From Bacillota bacterium (lineage in GTDB: Bacteria > Bacillota > Dethiobacteria > DTU022 > UBA8154): DNA of 53,605 nt. How positions within the stretch are numbered: position 1 is the stretch's first letter; every line of letters starts with the position of its first letter. A model generated the notes under the pieces. The model was not told where the DNA came from. It saw nothing but the letters and a program-made list of their open reading frames with translations, and made no database searches. This document shows, piece by piece, positions 9,396 through 19,109 of this stretch. Made by a program: the position numbers and the translations under genes. The stretch covers positions 1 through 53,605 of the forward strand of contig DUNV01000022.1 in NCBI GenBank assembly GCA_012839215.1, in the 5' to 3' direction.

Positions 9396-10391
9396 ATGGA
9401 AAATTCAAACAAATTTGTAGCGGTCAAAGCATTAGTTTTTTTTGTTATCACAGTTGCCTTGTTTTCGATATTAATCTTTTTGGCGGGGTGTAATGCCATA
9501 GGAATGGGGGGTAATGCCCAGCCCTCCCTTCCGGGGGGATTGGAGGCGGACGAGGGGAAGGAACCCCGGATCTCAGTTTATATTGCCGAAAAAGAGACTG
9601 TGGAGGAAATGCCCATAGAGGAGTACATTGCCGGGGTTGTTGCCGGAGAAATGGACCCCAATTGGCCGCTGTCAGCGCTTGCCGCCCAGGCCATTATTGC
9701 CAGAACATTCACCCTGCAACAAATTGATGAAAAAGGAGGGGTGCCCGGGCGGAATGCCCATGCTTCGACGGATACTGAAGAATTTCAGGCCTACAGCACC
9801 GCTGATATCACGCCTAGGGTTAGGGAGGCAGTAGAATTGACACGCGGCAAGGCCATCTGTTATCGAAATCAATTTATCAGAGCCTGGTTTAGTGCCTATG
9901 CGGGCCCCAGGACGGCCAGGGCAGATGAGGGCCTGAGTTTTGAGGGGAAAAATCCTCCCTATATACATATCGTTGCCAGCCCCGGGGAGGAAATAATTCC
10001 TTCGGAGGAGGCCAATTGGTCGGCAATCTTCCCCCTGGAAAGGGTCCGGGAAGTGATTGGGGAGGCAACGGGGAGGGATCCGGGGGTTGTCGAGCGTGTG
10101 GAAATAAAGAAAAAGGGCCCTTCCGGCCGGGCCGTTACCTTTGCCGTTAACGATCAGAAAATTTCCGGGCCGGGGATGCGTCTGGGGCTGGGGAGCAAGG
10201 AGATGCGTTCCACATATATTGACGAAATGAATGTGCAAGGAAATATGCTGCATCTATCGGGGACCGGTTTTGGCCATGGCGTTGGCATGTGCCAATGGGG
10301 TGCCAGGGCGCTGGCCGAACAGGGTAAAACTCCGGAGGATATTATTAATTATTTCTACCGCAAAATAAAAATTATCAAGCTTTGGGATTAA
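9396..10391 (+). CDS. SpoIID/LytB-domain protein
   Basis: EEYIAGVVAGEMDPNWPLSALAAQAIIARTF...GFGHGVGMCQWGARALAEQGKTPEDIINYFY. Confidence 0.9.
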   Translation: MENSNKFVAVKALVFFVITVALFSILIFLAGCNAIGMGGNAQPSLPGGLEADEGKEPRISVYIAEKETVEEMPIEEYIAGVVAGEMDPNWPLSALAAQAIIARTFTLQQIDEKGGVPGRNAHASTDTEEFQAYSTADITPRVREAVELTRGKAICYRNQFIRAWFSAYAGPRTARADEGLSFEGKNPPYIHIVASPGEEIIPSEEANWSAIFPLERVREVIGEATGRDPGVVERVEIKKKGPSGRAVTFAVNDQKISGPGMRLGLGSKEMRSTYIDEMNVQGNMLHLSGTGFGHGVGMCQWGARALAEQGKTPEDIINYFYRKIKIIKLWD

Positions 10392-10496
10392 CGGCATGAC
10401 TGCCTTGCTGATTAATGTATTCTTTTGTATGTAATTTTGCTATGGAATATATCTTGAACCTTTCCTATATAATGTACTAAAAAGGAGAGGTTTTTT

Positions 10497-10796
10497 ATGG
10501 AGGAAAAGTATATTTCCAAACAGATGACAAACCGGCATAGGCTGCTGATTGAAAACCGGGAAAAAATGGAGATCAACGGTGTTTTGCATGTGGACAGCTT
10601 TGATGATCGGGAAATTATTTTAGAGACCGATCAAGGCTTGTTGGCTATGCGCGGGGAGGAGTTACATATTAGAAATTTGAACCTTGAACAGGGCGAACTG
10701 ACAGTAGAAGGTTTTTTACTGGAGCTGGCCTATTCTGAGATTAGGGGTTCTCGCAAGGATCGGGGAAAAAGTTTTTTCGAGCGTCTTTTCAAGTAA
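10497..10796 (+). CDS. yabP: YabP-like sporulation protein
   Basis: NRHRLLIENREKMEINGVLHVDSFDDREIILETDQGLLAMRGEELHIRNLNLEQGELTVEG; synteny. Confidence 0.9.
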   Translation: MEEKYISKQMTNRHRLLIENREKMEINGVLHVDSFDDREIILETDQGLLAMRGEELHIRNLNLEQGELTVEGFLLELAYSEIRGSRKDRGKSFFERLFK

Positions 10797-11231
10797 ATGC
10801 CAGATTTTTCCGTTGGCCAGCAGGTTTTTGTGTTTTTTCTAATTCTTTTTACTGGGCTATTTTCCGGGATTATCTTCGATTTTTTCAGGGTTATGAAAAA
10901 TGTACTTTTCCTTCCCTCCAAATTTCTTTTCCTAAGCGATCTTATTGTTTCCCTGGTGTTAACCCTGCTCGTCTTTAAACTGCTGTTAGTATACCATTGG
11001 GGTGAAATGAGGGCCTACATTTTTATATCTTTTTTTGGCGGAATTATACTATATTATCTTTTTTGGGGCCGGTATTGTACCAGAGTTTTTTATCGCTATT
11101 TTAGAAGATCTTTTAAAATTGTCATGAAAATTATTTCTTTTATGAAGGATTTTTCCGGCCGGGGCAGAATTAAAATAAGGCAGATGATAAAATATTTTGG
11201 ATCCCTTTTTCGAAAGGAAAAACAATTGTGA
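10797..11231 (+). CDS. yabQ: YabQ-like spore cortex membrane protein
   Basis: Multi-TM, GLFSGIIFDFFRVMKN; located between yabP and divIC. Confidence 0.85.
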   Translation: MPDFSVGQQVFVFFLILFTGLFSGIIFDFFRVMKNVLFLPSKFLFLSDLIVSLVLTLLVFKLLLVYHWGEMRAYIFISFFGGIILYYLFWGRYCTRVFYRYFRRSFKIVMKIISFMKDFSGRGRIKIRQMIKYFGSLFRKEKQL

Positions 11232-11536
11232 AAGAAAAAGTTATCAGGTATCCAGTCCCCCGCCGGAAAAAGGTGGGCCAAAGGCTAGTTTTGGGGCTTA
11301 TTTTTTGTTTTATATTAGCGGGTGCATGTTTATGCCTAGGACAAACTTTAAACTTTCGCGAAGCTAGGGACGAATTGGCACGTTTGGAAAGGAAGCGGGA
11401 TATGCTACGGGAGGAAACAGAGCTATTAAGGGAAGAAAGCTTGATGTTGCACGATCAGGAATACATTGAGATACAGGCAAGAAAACATCTGGGGATGGTG
11501 CGCCCTGGGGAAATTCTTTTTTTTGTCGGGGAATAA
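11228..11536 (+). CDS. divIC: DivIC/FtsB-type septum formation initiator
   Basis: Single TM plus coiled coil, ...YIEIQARKHLGMVRPGEILFF. Confidence 0.9.
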   Translation: MKEKVIRYPVPRRKKVGQRLVLGLIFCFILAGACLCLGQTLNFREARDELARLERKRDMLREETELLREESLMLHDQEYIEIQARKHLGMVRPGEILFFVGE

Positions 11537-11570
11537 GAGGCTATTTTATATCACTTAGGGCCCGAATATC

Positions 11571-11598
11571 TTGACAATTTGCCAAGAGTAGATATAAT
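11571..11598 (+). promoter_or_regulatory. Sigma-A-type promoter upstream of yabR
   Basis: TTGACA-16 bp-TATAAT. Confidence 0.7.
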
Positions 11599-11646
11599 CT
11601 AGCAATAGAACCATTTATCTTTAAATTTAAGGAGGATAATTTTTAG

Positions 11647-12060
11647 ATGTCGTCGCTTCAGGTTGGGAGTATCGTGGAAGGGGTGGTTACAGGGATTACA
11701 AATTTTGGTGCATTTGTTCTCTTACCCAATGGGGAAACGGGTTTGGTGCATATTTCCGAGGTTGCTGATTCCTACGTTAAGGATATCAACGAACATTTGC
11801 AGAAGAAAGATAAGATTAAGGTAAAAATTCTTTCAGTCAATGGGGATGGCAAGGTGGGGCTTTCCATCAGGAGAGCTTCCCCGGTTGAAAGGAAAGAATA
11901 TGCACGCAGGGGTTCACGGATGTCCGGTTCCATGAGAATGTCTTTTGAAGATAAGATCAGCAAATTTATGAAGGAAAGCGATGAGAAACAACAGGATTTA
12001 CGGAAAAATACCGATTCTAAAAGGGGTGGCGGTCGGAGCTATCGGCATAGTTTCGATTAA
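11647..12060 (+). CDS. yabR: S1-domain RNA-binding protein (YabR-like)
   Basis: VGSIVEGVVTGITNFGAFVLLPNGETGLVHISEVADSYVKDI. Confidence 0.9.
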   Translation: MSSLQVGSIVEGVVTGITNFGAFVLLPNGETGLVHISEVADSYVKDINEHLQKKDKIKVKILSVNGDGKVGLSIRRASPVERKEYARRGSRMSGSMRMSFEDKISKFMKESDEKQQDLRKNTDSKRGGGRSYRHSFD

Positions 12061-12154
12061 TTTTTTTTATAGTTCAGGCACTTATAAGTATTTTTAAATA
12101 TGCTAAATTCGTTGCAATTTTTATTTTTTATAATTTTAATTATAAAAAACGATC

Positions 12155-12180
12155 AGGCACCCTTTGGTGCCTTTATTGTT
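12155..12180 (+). terminator. Rho-independent terminator of yabR
   Basis: AGGCACC-cttt-GGTGCCT followed by TTATTGTT. Confidence 0.8.
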
Positions 12181-12226
12181 AATAAATAAAGGGAAAAAGG
12201 GTAACCTTGGCGAAGTTAAATATAAG

Positions 12227-12253
12227 GAGGCGATCTGTCGCCTCTTGTTTTAT
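12227..12253 (+). terminator. Second terminator/attenuator-like hairpin in the IclR leader
   Basis: GAGGCGA-tctg-TCGCCTC followed by TTGTTTTAT. Confidence 0.5.
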
Positions 12254-12279
12254 CTATTTATGTAGGAGAAAGGTAGGTA

Positions 12280-13071
12280 GTGCCGTTGGGGAAGTTAACA
12301 GTTACAGCAAAAAAGCCGGAAAAGAGATACAGCGCCCCTGTATTATACAAGGCTTTTGCTATTTTGGAGGAAATTGCTATCGATCAACATGGCCTGGGAA
12401 TAAGCGATCTTGCCCGTAAGCTAAATATGTCCAAAGGTACAGTACACGGGATTATACAGGCTTTTCTCGATCTGGGAGCTATCCGGGAGAATACCCATAA
12501 GAAATTCAGGCTGGGGCCTTTGCTCATTAAACTCGGTAATATGGCCCTCGATGGTGAGGATCTTAGAATTATGTCGCGTCCTTATATGGAAGAATTATAT
12601 AAAGAATTTGGGGAAACTATCTTTTTGGGCACCTTTGATGGCCGGAGGGCAACCATCATCGATAAGGTTGAAAAACCTTACGCCTTAAAAATTTCTGCCC
12701 CGATAGGGGCCAAAATACCCCTTTTGGCCGGAGCCACGGGTAAAATATTTTTATCAAGCCTGGAGGAAGAGGATATACAAAGACTCCTGGCTAAAAAATC
12801 CTTTACAAAATTTAACCAGGATTCTTTTGCCAATGCAGAGGATTTTTTAAAGGAAATAAAGAAGGTAAAAAAGCAGGGCTTTGCCACGGATTATGAAGAG
12901 TATCTTCAGGGTGTCAATGCTGTTTCCGTTCCGATCAAGGATAGCTATGGCCGCATTGCGGCAGCTATTTGGATGGTGGGGTTTTCCAGTGCTTTTGATG
13001 CTGCTAAGATTGAACGTGCTAAAGAGGCCATGATTGCTGCTGCAAAAAAAATTAGCCATTATAAGGAATAA
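12280..13071 (+). CDS. IclR-family transcriptional regulator
   Basis: N-terminal wHTH (GISDLARKLNMSKGTVHGIIQAFLDLGAIREN) and C-terminal IclR effector domain (GATGKIFLSSLEEE). Confidence 0.9.
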   Translation: MPLGKLTVTAKKPEKRYSAPVLYKAFAILEEIAIDQHGLGISDLARKLNMSKGTVHGIIQAFLDLGAIRENTHKKFRLGPLLIKLGNMALDGEDLRIMSRPYMEELYKEFGETIFLGTFDGRRATIIDKVEKPYALKISAPIGAKIPLLAGATGKIFLSSLEEEDIQRLLAKKSFTKFNQDSFANAEDFLKEIKKVKKQGFATDYEEYLQGVNAVSVPIKDSYGRIAAAIWMVGFSSAFDAAKIERAKEAMIAAAKKISHYKE

Positions 13072-13092
13072 TAGACGGACCTAACTTGCGAG

Positions 13093-14040
13093 GTGTGTCA
13101 GTTGAAATATTCCCTATGTCGGGAAATTGCCGCGAATATTTCTACCGTGATTGTGGGGAAATCCACTTCTCTTGAGCTTTTGTTGGTGGCCCTTCTGGCC
13201 GAGGGGCATGTCCTGTTGGAGGATGTTCCCGGAGTTGGCAAAACGTTATTGGCCAAATCATTGGCCCGGGCCATCGGGGGCTCCTTTAAGCGTGTGCAAT
13301 TTACACCGGATTTGTTACCTTCCGACATTACCGGTTTTAATATTTATGATCCCAAGGCGGGGCGGCTCACCTTTCAGCCCGGTCCGGTTATGGCCAATGT
13401 TCTACTTGCCGATGAAATCAATAGGACAATCCCGCGTACACAATCCAGCCTACTGGAAAGCATGGAGGAAAGGCAGGTAACTATCGATGGGGTAACCATG
13501 CCCCTTCCTAGCCCTTTTTTTGTTATTGCCACGCAAAATCCCATCGAACAGGAGGGGACTTTCCCACTGCCCGAGGCCCAGATGGATCGTTTCCTTTTGC
13601 GCGTAGATCTTGGCTACCCCTCCAAGGCCGAGGAAAAATTAATTCTGGAGCGTTTCCAGGAGGGGGATCCCCTGGAGCGTCTGCAGGCTGTGGCCACCCC
13701 CGGGGATGTCAAGGTGATGCAACGGGAAAGAAAAAGTATTGGCGTGTCGCCAGGCATTAGGAATTATATTGTCGATATTGTCAGTACGACACGCCGGTCA
13801 CCCTTTCTCCGTTTTGGGGCCAGCCCCCGCAGTTCCCTGCATCTTATGCGTGCCGCCCAGGCTTATGCTGCCCTTTGTGGCAGGGGATATGTTCTTCCAG
13901 ATGATGTGAAATTTCTTTCTAAACCAGTTTTAGCTCATCGACTTATACTTAAAAATGAAGAAAAAATACGTGGCATGACTGCTGGAAAAATTCTTGACGA
14001 GGTGGTAGCCGGAGTGGTTGTGCCCGGCGCGGAGGTATAA
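13093..14040 (+). CDS. MoxR-family AAA+ ATPase
   Basis: LLEDVPGVGKTLLAKSLARAIGGSFKRVQFTPDLLPSDITGFNIYD...ATQNPIEQEGTFPLPEAQMDRFLL. Confidence 0.95.
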   Translation: MCQLKYSLCREIAANISTVIVGKSTSLELLLVALLAEGHVLLEDVPGVGKTLLAKSLARAIGGSFKRVQFTPDLLPSDITGFNIYDPKAGRLTFQPGPVMANVLLADEINRTIPRTQSSLLESMEERQVTIDGVTMPLPSPFFVIATQNPIEQEGTFPLPEAQMDRFLLRVDLGYPSKAEEKLILERFQEGDPLERLQAVATPGDVKVMQRERKSIGVSPGIRNYIVDIVSTTRRSPFLRFGASPRSSLHLMRAAQAYAALCGRGYVLPDDVKFLSKPVLAHRLILKNEEKIRGMTAGKILDEVVAGVVVPGAEV

Positions 14041-14041
14041 A

Positions 14042-15244
14042 GTGGAAAACCCCGCTGGCAAGCCGGTGGAAAGGGAGCTGCCTTCACTTTTTGTAGAAAG
14101 ATTTTTTCAATTTCTGGCCCTGTTGCTTCTGTTCATTTCCCTTCTTTGGGGCCAAAACCACCTGATCTATCTCTCAGTTCTTCTATTGACGATGATCAAT
14201 GGGGCCAAACTATGGTGCAAACTGGGTGCCAGGAATGCTAGCGCCGTGGTGGAAATTGATCGCCAAAAGGCCTTCCCCGGAGAAAAGATCCTACTCGGTT
14301 GCCGCCTGCAAAACAGCAGTTGGCTGCCAATTTGGCTGCAAATCGAAATCCCTCTGGCCCGGGGCTTTTTTAATTCCGGGGTAAGCCTGCTCCGTGGGGG
14401 TGGCGGGCTCATCTGGAGGGAAAAAATTGCCTGGGAATGGGAGCTGGTGGCACCCGGCCGGGGTTATCATAAGGTAGGCCCCCTGAATTTGATCAGCGGG
14501 GATCTGCTGGGTTTTTTCCAGCAAAAGAGGGAGGCGGTGCCCTCCCTTTGGCTGACAGTTTATCCACGCATTGTTAATCTCAGGCCGCTTTCGGTTTCCA
14601 TGAAGGAGTTTTTTGGGGACCGAAAGGGGAAAAGCCCCATCGAGGATCCGGCCTATCCGGTGGCAACGAGGGATTACCGCCTGGGTAGCCCGGCCAGGCA
14701 TATCCATTGGAAAGCTACTTTGCGCCACAATCGTTTGCAGGAAAAAGTGTTTGAGCATACCCTGCGTAAAAAAGTTTTTTTAGCCATCGATGTCGAACAG
14801 TTTCAAAAGCAGGCGGATGAGGAGGGTTTTGAGGCTGTTCTGGAAGTGGTTGCCAGTCTGGTTCTGCAGTTACATGCCCAAGGCTGTTCGACCGGGCTTG
14901 TTTCCAATGGCTTGTCATTTCTACCGGGGCCCGTTGTTTTATCATTATCGAGGGGGGAGGAGCACCTGCAATCCCTTTTGCAGGCACTGGCACTATTGCG
15001 TCTGGAAACCGGAAAATCTATGGCGGGGATGTTCCGTGGGTTACCGGATTTTTTAAGGGGTTCCGTGGGCCTGTGTTTTGCTCATCACCGTGGCCTGGAA
15101 GTGGAGGAATTCGCAGAAATATTGCAGATTAATAAGATTTCGGCGGCTTTTATATTGAATAGCTCCCCGGGCGGGCATCTGGAAAAAACAGGACACAGCA
15201 TTTATAATTTGGAAGAGATCCGTGGGGGTGCAGCCGATGTCTAG
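14042..15244 (+). CDS. DUF58-domain protein
   Basis: EDPAYPVATRDYRLGSPARHIHWKATLRHNRLQEKVFEHT; GTG start just after moxR stop. Confidence 0.9.
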   Translation: MENPAGKPVERELPSLFVERFFQFLALLLLFISLLWGQNHLIYLSVLLLTMINGAKLWCKLGARNASAVVEIDRQKAFPGEKILLGCRLQNSSWLPIWLQIEIPLARGFFNSGVSLLRGGGGLIWREKIAWEWELVAPGRGYHKVGPLNLISGDLLGFFQQKREAVPSLWLTVYPRIVNLRPLSVSMKEFFGDRKGKSPIEDPAYPVATRDYRLGSPARHIHWKATLRHNRLQEKVFEHTLRKKVFLAIDVEQFQKQADEEGFEAVLEVVASLVLQLHAQGCSTGLVSNGLSFLPGPVVLSLSRGEEHLQSLLQALALLRLETGKSMAGMFRGLPDFLRGSVGLCFAHHRGLEVEEFAEILQINKISAAFILNSSPGGHLEKTGHSIYNLEEIRGGAADV

Positions 15245-16637
15245 AACAAAAAATGTATTTATTGCATTTTTTGCCGGCAGCATGGAACTATGCTGGTTGT
15301 ACTCCCTTGTTTTCTTCTTTTTCTACCAGCTTACCGCCAGACAAATTCCTCCCATGGGGGGGATTTTCGCCTTTGGGCTAGCGGCGACGCTGCGATTTTT
15401 TACGAGGAATAAAGGATGGAGGGTCATTTATATTCTTGGTCTTCACCTAACCGGTTTTTTTCTGACAATGCTGGCAGCCGTATATATGGGCGATAACTGG
15501 TCGGTACCTTGGAATAACCTTGGCTGGTTGGCTGAGGCCGGGGCAAAATTTGGCGATTTTTCGGCAGGGGCATTCCTTGTTGCCGTGGCCTCCCTTGTTC
15601 TTTTCTCCTGGATTTCCGGATTATGCTTTGCCGGGCGAAGGCCAGTTTATTCGACGGTGACTTCCCGTTTTGATCTTGGTATTATTGTCTTCTTTTTCCT
15701 GTTTCTTATCGAAGGTGGTTTGGGGGAGCAAGTGCCTGCCATGTCATCCTGCCTCTTTATGTTTTTTCTTTTCGGTATGCTTTCCATTGCACTGGTCCGC
15801 AGCCAGGGAGATGGTAATAAAGAATCCCCTTTCTATTTTGGAAGATTGGGTTTTATCTTTATGCTTTCCTCGGTAGTGCTGCTTTTGGCGGGTGGAATTG
15901 TTTTTTTCTTTTTGCCGGGTATGTCTTCGCTGGCTGACACAGGTTATCTTTGCGGTAAAAAAATTTTTGCCCCCCTACTAAACCTCTTCCTGAAGATTCT
16001 ATCCTTTCTTTTTTGCCGCCGTGCCCTGCGGCAGGAACCTGTGGGCCCCGGCGCATCCGGGGGAGGCCTTTCTATCCCGGAAACAATTATGGGGGCCGGT
16101 AGCCCCCTATGGGAAAAAATATTCACCCTGGGAGTTTTTGTCCTTGTTGGCATTGCCATTATCGTTATTGCCGGATGGGGTTTTTACCGCTTTTATTCCT
16201 GGCTTTTTTCCCATACTGCCGGACGGAAAAAAACCGGTTCCGCCTGGGATGCATTATTCATGCGTTTGATTATCATAGGGCAAAAATGCCGGTTCTTTCT
16301 ACTTTATTGTCTTAGAGTCTTCTCCAAACCTGTACAACGGAAGGATGGGGCCCGGATCTACCAAAAACTCTTGTCCTGGGGTAGAAACGGGGGTTTCCCC
16401 AGACGTTTTGCGGAAACGCCCGGGGAATATGGGGCAAGGCTAGGCAGGCATTTTCCCCCCCTTAGGGGAGAAATTAGTCTGATTATTGATGGCTATCATG
16501 ACGAGACATATGGTGAGCAGGAACTGGACAAAGCCAGTGGAAAGAAAATCCAGCGGGCCTGGCGCAGGCTGGCCAGTCCCTTTTGTTGGGTACTCCGGTT
16601 GAAAACAAGATTTTTAACAGTAATCAGGGGTGGATAA
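15237..16637 (+). CDS. Multi-TM protein with DUF4129-like C-terminus (TgpA-like position, no transglutaminase core seen)
   Basis: TM-rich N-terminus; FAETPGEYGARLGRHFPPLRGEISLIIDGYHDETYG C-terminus; ATG 15237 overlapping the DUF58 stop. Confidence 0.65.
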   Translation: MSRTKNVFIAFFAGSMELCWLYSLVFFFFYQLTARQIPPMGGIFAFGLAATLRFFTRNKGWRVIYILGLHLTGFFLTMLAAVYMGDNWSVPWNNLGWLAEAGAKFGDFSAGAFLVAVASLVLFSWISGLCFAGRRPVYSTVTSRFDLGIIVFFFLFLIEGGLGEQVPAMSSCLFMFFLFGMLSIALVRSQGDGNKESPFYFGRLGFIFMLSSVVLLLAGGIVFFFLPGMSSLADTGYLCGKKIFAPLLNLFLKILSFLFCRRALRQEPVGPGASGGGLSIPETIMGAGSPLWEKIFTLGVFVLVGIAIIVIAGWGFYRFYSWLFSHTAGRKKTGSAWDALFMRLIIIGQKCRFFLLYCLRVFSKPVQRKDGARIYQKLLSWGRNGGFPRRFAETPGEYGARLGRHFPPLRGEISLIIDGYHDETYGEQELDKASGKKIQRAWRRLASPFCWVLRLKTRFLTVIRGG

Positions 16638-16729
16638 TAATTTCGCCCTTTTTTTGTTGCGGAACATTGTTATTGCAGTAGAATCAAGGATGAATTTGTC
16701 ATAAATATAATTTCTTTAACTTACCCCCT

Positions 16730-16762
16730 TTGACAAACTTTTCCTGCCCGGAGGGCTATAAT
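16730..16762 (+). promoter_or_regulatory. spoIIE promoter, sigma-A with 21-bp spacer and an overlapping 0A-like box
   Basis: TTGACA(16730-16735)-21 bp-TATAAT(16757-16762); 0A-like TTTGACAAA at 16729 and TTTGTCATA at 16695. Confidence 0.65.
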
Positions 16763-16790
16763 AGCGTTATTCGGGCAAAATGCCACTTTA

Positions 16791-19010
16791 TTGAAAAAGG
16801 GGATGTTAAGGAAAGTGGACAAGACAGGTACAGGAAAAGAGGTTTACTATTTTCCTTCCTGGAAAAAACGGATTACGGGTAATTGGTTTTCCCACCTCGC
16901 TAGTGGACAGGCTGGCATAAGCATAAATTGGCAAACGATAATTTTGTTCATCATAACCTTTTTTATTGCGCGCGCCTCCCTATTGGGGGAGGTTGCCTCC
17001 TTCGGGTTTATTTTCTGGGCTTTGATGATGCGTGCCTTTCCGGAAAAAAAATTCCTGGTTACCGGAGCGGTTCTCCTCGGGTGGGCTACCCTTCCCTGTG
17101 GACTTTTTCCTCCATGGTTTCTTCCTGCAGCGATGCTCTCTTGGCAAACAGTAGATTTTTTATTGGAAAAGTTGTTTAAAAGGCATCTGGCCCTGTTTCT
17201 TGCGTTGCCGCTGATCATATTTGCCTTGCGTTTCCCGCTTCTTCTGGCAGCAGATTTTCCTCTCTATGAGACGACGGTGGTGGTGTTGGAAATGGTTCCG
17301 GCGGTTTTTATACCTCCGCTGGTGCGTCCATTACTCGAAGAAACGAAAATAGGCGGGGGTCAGGATGAGTTGTCATCTGAAGGTGCGATAGGGGTACTCT
17401 TGCTCCTTATCCTGGTTTTTTTGGGAATGGATGGAATTGTTCTTTTCGGGAGCATCAGGCTGCTGAATATTTTACCTCCTTTTCTTGTTCTTTTAGGGGC
17501 CTATCTCTGGGGGCCGGTGTTGGGTATGCTTGGCGGGATGGTAGCAGGCCTAACTCTCAGTTTTAACAACCCTGCACTCCTTTACTATGCCGGTGTACTG
17601 GGGGTTTCCGGTTTTTTGGCGGGTTTGCTGAAACCATATGGGCGTTTCTGGCTGTCTATTAGTTATTTGCTCATCTTGCGTTTTTTTTCCTTTTTTGGAA
17701 TAGAAGGGGGTTACCCTTTAACGGGTATTGGGGAAGAGCTAATCGTTGTGGCTCTTTTTTTGCTTATTCCCATAACCTTCTGGAGCGGGATGCAGGAGAT
17801 AAGCATTTTGTTTCCATGGAAACTTGATAATGGGGGGGCTTTGCGTTATAAGACAGCCTCCCGCATTAAAGAGTTTGCCGAGGTTTTTGGGGAATTGGCG
17901 ATGACCTTCCAACCCATCAATCGGGAGGAAGCAGCCGTTTCCCAACGGGATTTTACTCCACTGGTGGAGTACTTTAGCCGCAATGTCTGCAAAGCCTGTG
18001 GTTATTATCTGCGCTGCTGGAAAGGGGATGCGGATAAACAGGGCTCCCGGGTGATAGCCATGTTGGCAACGATGGAAGAAAAGGGGTATTTTACAGAAAA
18101 AATGATACCGGCTAAATTGAAACGCTATTGCCCTAGGCAGGCGGAGATCGCCAAAACTGTGGGAAAAATGAAAGAGATCCACCGCCTCAATTGTTATTGG
18201 CAGGAAAAAGTGCGATGCGGAAGAATGATGGTTTCCGAACAACTGCAAGGTGTTTCCTTGATGATGCATGATTTATTGCAGGAGCTAAAAACTAAGGTTG
18301 GTTACCAGGCCGAGGTAGAAAAAAACAAAAAAGTGTGTTTTTCATTGGAGGTGGGTATTGCCCAAGTTGCCAGGGAAGGATATCATATTTCTGGGGACAG
18401 TTATGCGGTCCTGCCTATGAAGGAGGGAAAACAGGCCCTCCTGCTCAGCGATGGGATGGGCAGCGGTAAGCAGGCACGACAGGCCAGTCGTTCGGCGGTA
18501 AGGTTGATGGAGCGCCTCCTGGAGGCCGGATTTCAGCAGGAAATAGTGATCAGCACAATTAATACGCTCCTGCGCCTGCGTTACCCGGCGGAAAGATTTG
18601 CCACAATGGATCTGGCCTTGCTCGATCTTGCCCAGGGCGAGATTGAATTATATAAATTGGGGGCACCCCCCAGCTTTTTTAAAAATGGTGCCTCGGTCAG
18701 GGTGCTTGGAACAGGTTCCTTGCCCATGGGTATTCTGGAAGAGATCGCTCCGGAGAGGGAAACTTGTTCACTAAATGGGGAAGGTGCAACTTTTGTGATG
18801 ATTACCGATGGGCTTTGGGAAGATCGGGGCGGGGAGGAAAACTGGCTGGTTACAGCCCTAAAGGGGATCCGCCATGATCACCCGCAGATAATTGCCGATC
18901 GCCTGATTGAAGAAGGCTGTAACCGTTTTCCCGGCGGGGTCAAAGATGACCTGACAGTGCTGGTGGGATCAGTAAGGTCCCTAGGGAAAAAAAGAAAAAC
19001 GTTTAAATGA
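16791..19010 (+). CDS. spoIIE: Stage II sporulation protein E, PP2C-type phosphatase
   Basis: N-terminal multi-TM region; LLSDGMGSGKQARQASRSAVRLMERLLEAGF...ATMDLALLDL...GVKDDLTVLV. Confidence 0.95.
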   Translation: MKKGMLRKVDKTGTGKEVYYFPSWKKRITGNWFSHLASGQAGISINWQTIILFIITFFIARASLLGEVASFGFIFWALMMRAFPEKKFLVTGAVLLGWATLPCGLFPPWFLPAAMLSWQTVDFLLEKLFKRHLALFLALPLIIFALRFPLLLAADFPLYETTVVVLEMVPAVFIPPLVRPLLEETKIGGGQDELSSEGAIGVLLLLILVFLGMDGIVLFGSIRLLNILPPFLVLLGAYLWGPVLGMLGGMVAGLTLSFNNPALLYYAGVLGVSGFLAGLLKPYGRFWLSISYLLILRFFSFFGIEGGYPLTGIGEELIVVALFLLIPITFWSGMQEISILFPWKLDNGGALRYKTASRIKEFAEVFGELAMTFQPINREEAAVSQRDFTPLVEYFSRNVCKACGYYLRCWKGDADKQGSRVIAMLATMEEKGYFTEKMIPAKLKRYCPRQAEIAKTVGKMKEIHRLNCYWQEKVRCGRMMVSEQLQGVSLMMHDLLQELKTKVGYQAEVEKNKKVCFSLEVGIAQVAREGYHISGDSYAVLPMKEGKQALLLSDGMGSGKQARQASRSAVRLMERLLEAGFQQEIVISTINTLLRLRYPAERFATMDLALLDLAQGEIELYKLGAPPSFFKNGASVRVLGTGSLPMGILEEIAPERETCSLNGEGATFVMITDGLWEDRGGEENWLVTALKGIRHDHPQIIADRLIEEGCNRFPGGVKDDLTVLVGSVRSLGKKRKTFK

Positions 19011-19042
19011 TTTCCCCGGATATTTTACCCTAGTGGAAGGAT

Positions 19043-19071
19043 TTGTTATGCTTTTAGAGAAAAGCTATAAT
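19043..19071 (+). promoter_or_regulatory. Upstream copy of duplicated tilS promoter
   Basis: TTGTTA-17 bp-TATAAT within the first ~31-bp repeat copy. Confidence 0.55.
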
Positions 19072-19109
19072 GAAGAACCACAAAATCAATGATTTAAAAA
19101 CGATCTGGC

